A DNA stretch of 63,424 nt, from positions 1 through 63,424 of the forward strand of contig JAKSLF010000015.1 in the NCBI GenBank assembly GCA_024401355.1. The letters run 5' to 3'. The position numbers and the translations under genes are program-made. Under the pieces are notes generated by a model. That model was not told the DNA's origin and searched no databases. It was given only the letters and a program-made list of their open reading frames with translations. This document shows positions 43,003-50,417 of the stretch, piece by piece. Each line of letters begins with the position of its first letter. Positions within the stretch are counted from its first letter, which is position 1. Origin of the DNA: Bacteroidales bacterium (GTDB taxonomy: Bacteria; Bacteroidota; Bacteroidia; Bacteroidales; Marinilabiliaceae).

Positions 43003-44286
43003 ATGAAATTTTATAGTACAAACAACCGTGAGCATGTTGCAGATCTCAAGACAGCAGTCTTGAAGGGACTTGCACCAGACAAGGGTCTTTATATGCCAGA
43101 GTCGATCCCTGTACTTCCACAGAAGTTTTGGGATGAGTTGCCTGGCAAGAGCATGGGTCAGATAGGCTTCGAAGTGTTGAAGCATTTCTTCTGCCCAGAC
43201 ATTCCAGAAGACAGATTTAAGGCTATGGTAGAGGATGCATTCAACTTCCCTGTACCAGTAGTTAAGGTCAACGACCGCATATCGGTCTTGGAGTTGTTCC
43301 ATGGACCAACATTGGCATTTAAGGATGTCGGTGCTCGTTTCTTGGCACGTGTAATGGCATATTTTGCTGATTACGGTGGAAAGAGCATCAATGTTTTGGC
43401 TGCAACATCTGGTGATACAGGTTCGGCAGTTGCCAATGGATTCCTTGGCGTACCAAACGTTTATGTACACGTGCTTTATCCACATGGATTGGTCAGCAAG
43501 TTGCAGGAGTTGCAGTTTACAACTCTTGGTCAGAATGTAACTGCTTATGAAGTAAGCGGTGTATTCGATGACTGCCAGCGTACTGTCAAGGAAGCATTCA
43601 TGGACAAGGCTCTTAATGCTGAGAAGATATTGACATCGGCCAACTCAATTAATTTGGCACGATTCTTGCCTCAGAGTGTGTATTACTTCCATGCATTGGC
43701 ACAGATACCAAAGGAGAAGTGGAGTCAGGTTGTCATCTCGGTACCAAGTGGTAACTTTGGCGACATCACAGCGGGTCTTATCGCCTACAAGATGGGTATG
43801 CCAGTTAAGCGCTTTATTGCTGCAATCAATGCAAATAAGGTGTTTGCTGACTACTTGACAACAGGTACATATAAGCCACAGCCTTCGGTAGCTACAATCG
43901 CAAATGCAATGGACGTAGGTGACCCAAGCAACTTCGCTCGTGTTCTTGAACTCTTCGGTGGTTCTGTAGAGGAGATGCGTAAGGTTATCAGCAGCTACAG
44001 CTACACCGATGATAAGATTGGCGCTACAATAGCTGAGGTATACAAGCAGGATGGTTACACATGTGACCCTCATGGTGCTGTTGGCTATGCTGCATTGAAG
44101 GATGGTCTTAAGGAAGGCGAACTTGGTTTGTTCCTCGAGACGGCTCATCCTGCTAAGTTCATAGATACTGTAGAGAAGTTTGCTGGTCATAAGGTTGAAA
44201 TACCAGAGCGTCTCCAGAAGTTTATGGATGGCAAGAAGCAGACAGTTGCTATTGATGCAGACTACAAGAAACTGCAGCTCAAGTAA
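43003..44286 (+). CDS. thrC: Threonine synthase
   Basis: 427 residues, PLP-dependent fold type II. The PLP lysine is K107 in 'FHGPTLAFKDVGARF'. Also present are 'NVLAATSGDTGSAVANGF' and 'VISVPSGNFGDITAGLIA' (phosphate-binding Gly loop). It converts O-phosphohomoserine to threonine. Cotranscribed with the ApgM-type kinase. A diverged relative (cysteate synthase) lies at 52837. Confidence 0.95.
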   Translation: MKFYSTNNREHVADLKTAVLKGLAPDKGLYMPESIPVLPQKFWDELPGKSMGQIGFEVLKHFFCPDIPEDRFKAMVEDAFNFPVPVVKVNDRISVLELFHGPTLAFKDVGARFLARVMAYFADYGGKSINVLAATSGDTGSAVANGFLGVPNVYVHVLYPHGLVSKLQELQFTTLGQNVTAYEVSGVFDDCQRTVKEAFMDKALNAEKILTSANSINLARFLPQSVYYFHALAQIPKEKWSQVVISVPSGNFGDITAGLIAYKMGMPVKRFIAAINANKVFADYLTTGTYKPQPSVATIANAMDVGDPSNFARVLELFGGSVEEMRKVISSYSYTDDKIGATIAEVYKQDGYTCDPHGAVGYAALKDGLKEGELGLFLETAHPAKFIDTVEKFAGHKVEIPERLQKFMDGKKQTVAIDADYKKLQLK

Positions 44287-44327
44287 AAAAATTAATTTAT
44301 TAGATATCAATCATCAAAAAGGAAACT

Positions 44328-44963
44328 ATGAAGAAAATATTTGTGATGTTGATGATGATGGTAGCATTGGCTCCAGCATCTATGGCTCAGGAAAAGACAG
44401 CCGACGATTACAAGAATGATGGCAATGCCGCAGTTCGCGAGAAGAACTATCAGGCAGCTCTTGAAGCTTACAAGCAGGCTATTACCCTGTGGGGTGATGA
44501 GGCCGATGCCAAGACTGTTTATAATGCAGCAGACTGTGCAAAGCGCATTGGTGATAACAATGTTGCAATTGAGTATTACAACAAGTCTATCGCTCTTGAC
44601 TACAAGGTAGACTATGCGAAGTACTATATTGCAGAAATATATGGTAAGGATGGCAAGATTGAAGAGCGTATCGCCCTTCTTGAAGAGTCTCTTCCAAAGT
44701 GTACAGACGAGAAGGTTTCTTCTTTCATGAAGAAGGGTCTTGCTAAGGAGTATACAAACAAGGCAATGGCTTTCTATAAGGAAGGTTCTACAATCTTGGC
44801 AGAGTGCCAGACTGCAAAGCCTGATCAGTATGATGCTATCAAGGCTAGAGCAGCAGAGAAGTTCAAGGAGGCTAAGCCATGGGTTGACAAGACTATTTCT
44901 GTTGATCCTGAAAATGCAAATGCAAAGCAGATCTTGAATGGTATCAAGGAATACGTAAAGTAA
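44328..44963 (+). CDS. Exported TPR-repeat protein
   Basis: 211 residues with a signal peptide (MKKIFVMLMMMVALAPASMAQ), then about four helical tetratricopeptide-like repeats, e.g. 'YKNDGNAAVREKNYQAALEAYKQAI' in part and 'AADCAKRIGDNNVAIEYYNKSI'. Periplasmic protein-protein scaffold of unknown partner. It lies 41 bp after thrC with no terminator between, so read-through is possible; a terminator follows it. Confidence 0.8.
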   Translation: MKKIFVMLMMMVALAPASMAQEKTADDYKNDGNAAVREKNYQAALEAYKQAITLWGDEADAKTVYNAADCAKRIGDNNVAIEYYNKSIALDYKVDYAKYYIAEIYGKDGKIEERIALLEESLPKCTDEKVSSFMKKGLAKEYTNKAMAFYKEGSTILAECQTAKPDQYDAIKARAAEKFKEAKPWVDKTISVDPENANAKQILNGIKEYVK

Positions 44964-44985
44964 TTCTTGGTAATGCATAAAATTA

Positions 44986-45024
44986 AATCGGGCTCTGACA
45001 GATGTCAGGGCCCGATTGTTTTTT
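44986..45024. terminator. Terminator between the TPR gene and the convergent GH26 gene
   Basis: 15-bp stem (44986-45000 with 45003-45017, one mismatch) followed on the plus strand by a T-run; the left side is A-rich, so it may act both ways. Confidence 0.85.
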
Positions 45025-45039
45025 AGTTGTTAGTGATGC

Positions 45040-46953
45040 TTATTTGAATGCAGGAACTAAGTCGCGTGTTATTACAGACTCGTTTGACATTGCGTCAATC
45101 CACCATGCATCGTCAGCATGTGAGTTCTTGGCACCCTGGTTGTCATACCATGGCATGAACCAGCTCCATGTCGCTCCTGCCTCTATCTGTTTGCTAATAG
45201 TTGGAACACAAGCGTTGGTGTAGTCGCTCCATCCGCATTCTGAAAGTGTGATTATCTTGTTAGGATAAGCTTCCTTCAGTTTCTTGTATGCGTCTTGTGG
45301 CTTAGGTGTCGAACCATATATATCGCATCCGATTACGTCTACATACTCATCGCCTGGATACCAGTCGTTGTCGCCTATCTGACTTGTCCAAACCCAGATG
45401 AGGTTATCGATACCCTGAGCCTTGAAATAGTCAAACATCATAATCCACAATTTCTTATAGCTAGCTGCGTCGTTGCCCCACCAGAACCATTTGCCGGAAG
45501 CTTCGTGGAATGGACGCCAGAGTACTGGTATGTTCTCTGACTGGAGAAGTTTGAGGTATTTAGTGACATTCGCAAGGTCGTATTTGAGGTAGTCATTTTC
45601 CCATGTGCCTTCGGTGATAGCGTCGGCTACGTGGAACTTGCTGCCAGGCTGATATGTGTAGTCGTCATATCCGATTTGCTTGAGTGAAGGGATTCCTTCC
45701 TGTGGCTTGACAGTAGCACCATTTGCATAATGAGTCAGCACTATGCCAGTGAGTGTGTAGTCGTGTCCGGAAACGATAAGTCCGCCCTTCTGCAGAGATA
45801 CGAGTGTACTTTCGTCGATTACATGCTTAAATTCGCCAGAGATTTCAAAATAGTCGAGAGAAACTGCATCGTTGGTGATGAGTCCCTTCCATCCGCTATC
45901 CTTGAAAGAACCTTGAGCTCCTGCCGACAGATCAGATACCTTGGCGGTGATAATGTCACCTACAGTAGCTTCTGCAAAGGCCGAAGCCTCAACTTTGAAC
46001 CATCCGCTCCAGTCGGTTGGCATGACAGTAGGGAATGACTCTGATTTGTTGTCCTTGCCTGCGAGTTCTGTATCGACACCACCTTCTGGTGCTGGAATAA
46101 CGTATACTCCAACGGCTGAGTAGTTTTGTCCTGAAATGACAAGTCCGTTAGCCTTGATTGACGAAACAATATCGTCAGTCAACTCAAGTACGAATGAACC
46201 TTTAATTCCGAAATATTCATATCCGTCAGCCACGGCTGGCCAGTTTTCAGCCATTGTCTTGAAGCTGCCTTGTGGCGACTGTGCCAGATCTTTGGTTGCA
46301 ACATGTAGTTTTGCACCATTGACTATGTTCTCGTTGTCGAACAATGAAGCATCGAGTTGTACGTTGTCGGCCCATGCACCCATCGACTTTTCTCCTTCCC
46401 AGAGTGTTGCCACGCTGTTGTCTGGTTTAGCTGAAGGGTCGGCAACAACTAGTGAACCTGGTCCGTAGACATCGACTTCTACTTTAGGGACAAGCCAATG
46501 CCAAGAGAATGCAACAATACCATTGTTAGATGCCCACGACTTGACTGGTGTGATGTCGCTATAGTCAATCCAGTTCTCTCCATTTACAGAATATGGAAGA
46601 TGGATATAGTCGTATCCGTTGATCGCTGGATATTTGCCTGTCAGAACGTTGATGCGTTCTGATTCTTCGTTGTTCCAAGCAACATTAGCCATCATGCCCG
46701 AGATAGTTTTTTTCTCAAAGTTCTCGGCCAGATAGTTCAAAAGAGATTTTGCTGCAGTTGAAGTAGCCTGGACAGGAACTACGGTTATTGTCTCTGGTTC
46801 CGGCTCTGGCGTGTTGGGTTCTGGCTGTTCTGGCTCCGGAGTCGGAATGTCCCAGATATCTGACTTCTTGTCGTCATCCTTACATGAAGGAAGCGACAAG
46901 AACATTGCAGATACCATTGTCAAACTTACAATTACATTTAGATTACTTTTCAT
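45040..46953 (-). CDS. GH26 family glycoside hydrolase (beta-mannanase-type) lipoprotein with two domains inserted in the barrel
   Basis: 637 residues from ATG 46953 (lipobox L-P-S-C, then an acidic stretch and a Pro/Glu linker). The GH26 barrel begins near residue 65 ('LLNYLAENFEKKTISGMMAN') and reaches 'GIVAFSWHWLVP' at 150. Roughly residues 165-435 are an insertion with two related beta-sandwich-like domains, each holding 'QGSFK', 'SG.F', 'I...GL.[IV]SG..Y...G[IV]'. The barrel then resumes ('GSKFHVADAI') with acid/base E484 in 'LWRPFHEASGKWFWWG' and nucleophile E572 in 'ITLSECGWS'. Likely cleaves beta-mannan or a related glycan at the cell surface; the inserts look like carbohydrate-binding modules. 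No SusC/SusD nearby. Confidence 0.88.
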   Translation of the reverse strand: MKSNLNVIVSLTMVSAMFLSLPSCKDDDKKSDIWDIPTPEPEQPEPNTPEPEPETITVVPVQATSTAAKSLLNYLAENFEKKTISGMMANVAWNNEESERINVLTGKYPAINGYDYIHLPYSVNGENWIDYSDITPVKSWASNNGIVAFSWHWLVPKVEVDVYGPGSLVVADPSAKPDNSVATLWEGEKSMGAWADNVQLDASLFDNENIVNGAKLHVATKDLAQSPQGSFKTMAENWPAVADGYEYFGIKGSFVLELTDDIVSSIKANGLVISGQNYSAVGVYVIPAPEGGVDTELAGKDNKSESFPTVMPTDWSGWFKVEASAFAEATVGDIITAKVSDLSAGAQGSFKDSGWKGLITNDAVSLDYFEISGEFKHVIDESTLVSLQKGGLIVSGHDYTLTGIVLTHYANGATVKPQEGIPSLKQIGYDDYTYQPGSKFHVADAITEGTWENDYLKYDLANVTKYLKLLQSENIPVLWRPFHEASGKWFWWGNDAASYKKLWIMMFDYFKAQGIDNLIWVWTSQIGDNDWYPGDEYVDVIGCDIYGSTPKPQDAYKKLKEAYPNKIITLSECGWSDYTNACVPTISKQIEAGATWSWFMPWYDNQGAKNSHADDAWWIDAMSNESVITRDLVPAFK

Positions 46954-47021
46954 ACTTATATATGTTGTGATTATTAGATACATTGAAGAATGACGTGCGA
47001 TATCACATCGACCATCGATAG

Positions 47022-47029
47022 CAAAATTA
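47022..47029 (-). promoter_or_regulatory. -7 box for the GH26 gene (minus strand)
   Basis: TAATTTTG on the minus strand, 68 bp before the ATG. Confidence 0.45.
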
Positions 47030-47145
47030 GTTAATAAATGTAACGAAGTGTAATACTATTCAATCAAAAAAGAATGTAAAACGGACAAAAGAATATCTGT
47101 GGGCAGTAAAAATGATAGTGGCAGACATTAAAGAGAAAAAAACAT

Positions 47146-47153
47146 TATATTTG
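47146..47153 (+). promoter_or_regulatory. -7 box for the MBL-fold lipoprotein gene
   Basis: TATATTTG, 23 bp before the ATG. Confidence 0.5.
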
Positions 47154-47176
47154 CAGATGTATTAATTGATATTGAA

Positions 47177-48043
47177 ATGAAAGTTATGAAACACTCTGCA
47201 ATCGTGGCGTTGGCTATGCTCATGGCTAGTTGTGCTGCAAAAAACAACACTAATCAGGAATCTGCTGACGAGGCCGCTTCAGCAAATGCTGCTGAATTGA
47301 CATCAACAGTAATATGTCGTACAGATGACGGCTCGCAACTTATATGGGTCAAGGATAATGAAGGTGACAAGAAGATGGACAGAAAGCTCTTTCCTGATGC
47401 ATCTGACGAATTGATATCTGAACTTGGCTTTGCAGATGGTGTTCCATCGTCAATAAGTGTCTTCTACGTAGAGAATAACGATGAGTGGATGCTTTTTGAT
47501 GCTGGCTTGGGCAAGAATATGGGTGGTAAGGCTATGACAGATAGTGTGGCAGGTCTGGATAGGAGTAAAGTCAAGACAGTATTCCTTACGCATTTTCATC
47601 TTGACCACATAGGTGGTATGCTTGTGGATGGTGAAAAGACATATCCTGATGCTAAGGTCTATGTGTGCAAGAATGAGTATGACTATTGGATGAAGGAAGC
47701 CGATGAGGAAAGCAGCAAGATGCAGCGTGATGTTATGACGAAATATAATGACAACCTCGTGTTCTTTAACTGGGGTGATGAACTGCCAGGAGGTGTAAAG
47801 GCTATAGAGGCACCTGGTCATACACCTGGTCACACCGTATTCCAGAAGAGCAATGTTCTCATCATTGGTGACCTTATGCATGGCTACGATTTGCAGAAAG
47901 ATCATCCAGAGATTAGTTGTAATTTTGATATGGACAAGACTTTGGCTGCGGAGTCGAGAGTCAAGATACTCAACTATGCCAAGGAGAATAACCTTGTGAT
48001 GGTCGGCATGCATCAGCCTGCTCCTGCTGCATGTGAGAAGTAA
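47177..48043 (+). CDS. Metallo-beta-lactamase-fold hydrolase lipoprotein
   Basis: 288 residues. A lipoprotein signal ends M-A-S-C (residue 19), with a second Met at position 4 as an alternative start. The zinc motif is 'VFLTHFHLDHIGGML' (HxHxDH), followed by 'EAPGHTPGHTVF' and 'LIIGDLMHGYDL', and a final His in 'MVGMHQPAP'. The fold is shared by lactonases, glyoxalases and sulfatases; the N-terminal arrangement is closest to quorum-quenching-lactonase-like exported enzymes, but the substrate is unknown. Confidence 0.85.
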   Translation: MKVMKHSAIVALAMLMASCAAKNNTNQESADEAASANAAELTSTVICRTDDGSQLIWVKDNEGDKKMDRKLFPDASDELISELGFADGVPSSISVFYVENNDEWMLFDAGLGKNMGGKAMTDSVAGLDRSKVKTVFLTHFHLDHIGGMLVDGEKTYPDAKVYVCKNEYDYWMKEADEESSKMQRDVMTKYNDNLVFFNWGDELPGGVKAIEAPGHTPGHTVFQKSNVLIIGDLMHGYDLQKDHPEISCNFDMDKTLAAESRVKILNYAKENNLVMVGMHQPAPAACEK

Positions 48044-48118
48044 ATATTCTTTCGGTATCCATTGCGTATGGGTAGCTTAAGGTATGCTTGAAAGTACGTG
48101 TTTCGCGAAAATGTTTAT

Positions 48119-48126
48119 TATCTTTG
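48119..48126 (+). promoter_or_regulatory. -7 box for the surE-lpxB-gldFG-cysteate synthase operon
   Basis: TATCTTTG. The first ATG is only 13 bp beyond, so transcription may start almost at the codon; a second in-frame ATG lies at 48158. I see no other good box before the end of the run at 56141. Confidence 0.5.
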
Positions 48127-48139
48127 TGAGTTATAACAA

Positions 48140-48931
48140 ATGGCGTACAGTAAAACTATGAATGGAACTAGACCAATGATAATGATATCGAACGACGATG
48201 GCATCAGGGCTAAAGGCATCAAGGCGTTGGCAGAGGTGGCGTCGAAGTATGGGGACGTGGTTGTCGTGGCTCCTGATGGGTCGTATTCTGGACAGAGTCA
48301 TTCGATGACTGTCGGTGCAGCTCTGCGACTGTCGGACTATGACATGGGAATAGATGGTGTTGAAGGAATGATGGTTGGTGGTTCGCCTGTTGACTGCATA
48401 AAGCTCGGTTATCATTTAGTTGACCGTAAGCCTGACTTGATATTGTCGGGTATAAATCATGGTTCGAACACATCGTCGAGTGTTCATTATTCTGGTACGC
48501 TTGGTGCTGTTAGGGAAGCAGCCTTGCTTGGAGTCAAGGGCGTTGGTTTTTCGGTGTCGGATTATAGTGAAGATGCTGATTTCTCTGAAGCGAAGAGGGT
48601 TGCTGACATTGTTATCGCATGGGCATTGACAGACGCTTGCAAGAAGGGTGTTTTCTATGGCGTCAATGTGCCTGTGGTTGATAAGGTGAAAGGCATCAAA
48701 CCTGTTAGACTTGCTGGCGGCTTCTGGCGTGAGGATTATCATTGTGCAGAAGATCCGTGGGGCGAGAAATACTATTGGTTGGTTGGTACATTCGTTGATA
48801 CGACTAAAGGTGCTACAGACACAGATGAATATTGGTTGTCGCAGGGGTATGCTACCATCTGTCCTTGCAAGATAGATGTTACCGACTATAGTGAACTGGA
48901 GCAAATGACAGAAACCTCATTTAATAACTGA
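48140..48931 (+). CDS. surE: 5'/3'-nucleotidase SurE
   Basis: 263 residues. 'PMIMISNDDGIRAKGIKAL' carries the two catalytic Asp of the SNDDG motif. Also 'VVAPDGSYSGQSHSMTV' and 'LILSGINHGSNTSSSVHYSGTLGAVREA' (metal and phosphate contacts; shown in part). It dephosphorylates nucleoside monophosphates. The start could equally be ATG 48158 (MNGTRPMIM), which is closer to the family's usual N-terminus. First gene of a tightly packed run of seven. Confidence 0.93.
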   Translation: MAYSKTMNGTRPMIMISNDDGIRAKGIKALAEVASKYGDVVVVAPDGSYSGQSHSMTVGAALRLSDYDMGIDGVEGMMVGGSPVDCIKLGYHLVDRKPDLILSGINHGSNTSSSVHYSGTLGAVREAALLGVKGVGFSVSDYSEDADFSEAKRVADIVIAWALTDACKKGVFYGVNVPVVDKVKGIKPVRLAGGFWREDYHCAEDPWGEKYYWLVGTFVDTTKGATDTDEYWLSQGYATICPCKIDVTDYSELEQMTETSFNN

Positions 48932-48933
48932 TC

Positions 48934-49230
48934 ATGACCATAAATAAGACATCATACGGGGTAGTGCTTGGAATGATTTTGCCACTCCTTACCTCATTTG
49001 GCTTTTTCTATTTTGGTGTTTCAGCGGGAACATCGTGGACTGATTTTTTCAGCTGGCTTGTAAAGATTAATTTTGCTTCGTCGCTGTTTGCTGTGAGTGC
49101 ATTAAGTGATTTGGCATTTTTCATGGGCTTTGCCTATTCCAATAAGATGAATATAGCAAAGGGCATCTTTTTGTCTACACTTTTCTGGGCTATGGTAGTC
49201 GTAGTGTTTAAATTTATCATTCAGGACTAA
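48934..49230 (+). CDS. Small three-helix membrane protein, unknown function
   Basis: 98 residues with about three hydrophobic segments ('VVLGMILPLLTSFGFFYFGV', 'FASSLFAVSALSDLAFFMGF', 'GIFLSTLFWAMVVVVFKFII'). It is wedged between surE and lpxB with gaps of 2 and 1 bp, so it is surely part of the operon. An accessory role in lipid A or envelope synthesis is possible from position only. Confidence 0.75.
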   Translation: MTINKTSYGVVLGMILPLLTSFGFFYFGVSAGTSWTDFFSWLVKINFASSLFAVSALSDLAFFMGFAYSNKMNIAKGIFLSTLFWAMVVVVFKFIIQD

Positions 49231-49231
49231 A

Positions 49232-50407
49232 ATGAAGTATTATATCATAGCCGGTGAACCTTCGGGCGACTTGCATGCGTCTAACCTCATGCGTGGACTG
49301 TATGGCGAAGACCCAGATGCACAGATACGTTTCTGGGGTGGTGACCTGATGAAAGGTGCACTTGACGAAAAAGGTGTCTCTTCTGATGACGATTTTTCTG
49401 GACTTGTGCGTCACTATAAGGATACTGCTGTCATGGGAGCATGGGATGTGCTGACACATTATGGTAAGATTCGCAAGAATTTCAAGACCTGCTACGATGA
49501 TCTGCTGAAGAATAGGCCCGATGTGTTGATTGTCATTGACTATGCTGGATTCAATCTGCCTGTGGCTAAATATGCAAAGAAGAATGGCATTCGTACTTAT
49601 TATTATATAGTACCCAAGACATGGGCTTCGCTTGAAGGGAGAAACAAGAAGTTGAAAGCTTATATGGATAAGCTTTACACGATATTGCCTTTTGAGACGG
49701 ATTATTTTGGCAGCAAGGGACTTGACGTCACTTATTGTGGCAATCCGGTAATGGACGCTATTGAGAACAGGGTCGGCAAGGATGAAAGTTTCGATGATTT
49801 TTGCACTCGCAATGGTCTGGACAAAAGGCCTAAGATCGCATTGGTTGCCGGTAGCCGCAAAGGCGAACTGAAGTATAACTTGCCTGTTATGCTCAAGGCG
49901 ATAGACTCTTTCCCGGACTATCAGTTTGTCATAGCAGGTGCTCCGTCATTTACTTATGACGACTACAGGGAATATATTGAAGGGAACAAGAATGTGACTG
50001 TTGTCTTTGGCGAAACGTATCATCTGATGAGTCATGCTCGTGCAGCTCTTGTAACATCTGGTACCGCGACTCTGGAGACAGCTATATTGAATTGTCCTCA
50101 GGTAGTCGTTTACCTAATGTGGGGCGGATGGTTTAGTAATTGGGTTGCACACATGTTTATGAAGGTTAAGTGGATAAGTCTGGTTAACCTCATCCTGGGA
50201 CGTGAATCTGTCAAAGAGTTATTCCAGAGCGCATATTCGTTTGATAAGATGATAAGTGAGTTAAAGGCACTTACATCCGAGTCGGAAGAAAGACACAAGA
50301 TGCTGTCTGACTATGATGAACTTCGTGAAAGAGTTGGTGGTCCTGGCTGTAGTGTACGTGCTGCCCGTGCTATGGTGGCCGATTTGAAAGATACAATAAA
50401 AAAATAA
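49232..50407 (+). CDS. lpxB: Lipid-A-disaccharide synthase
   Basis: 391 residues, GT19. 'YYIIAGEPSGDLHASNLMRGL' at the start, 'ALVAGSRKGELKYNLPVML' (usually GSR..E), and 'ALVTSGTATLETAILNCPQVVVY' at the UDP-sugar site. It condenses lipid X with UDP-diacylglucosamine on the inner membrane. Operonic with surE and the gldFG gene. Confidence 0.95.
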   Translation: MKYYIIAGEPSGDLHASNLMRGLYGEDPDAQIRFWGGDLMKGALDEKGVSSDDDFSGLVRHYKDTAVMGAWDVLTHYGKIRKNFKTCYDDLLKNRPDVLIVIDYAGFNLPVAKYAKKNGIRTYYYIVPKTWASLEGRNKKLKAYMDKLYTILPFETDYFGSKGLDVTYCGNPVMDAIENRVGKDESFDDFCTRNGLDKRPKIALVAGSRKGELKYNLPVMLKAIDSFPDYQFVIAGAPSFTYDDYREYIEGNKNVTVVFGETYHLMSHARAALVTSGTATLETAILNCPQVVVYLMWGGWFSNWVAHMFMKVKWISLVNLILGRESVKELFQSAYSFDKMISELKALTSESEERHKMLSDYDELRERVGGPGCSVRAARAMVADLKDTIKK

Positions 50408-50417
50408 AGATAAAGCA

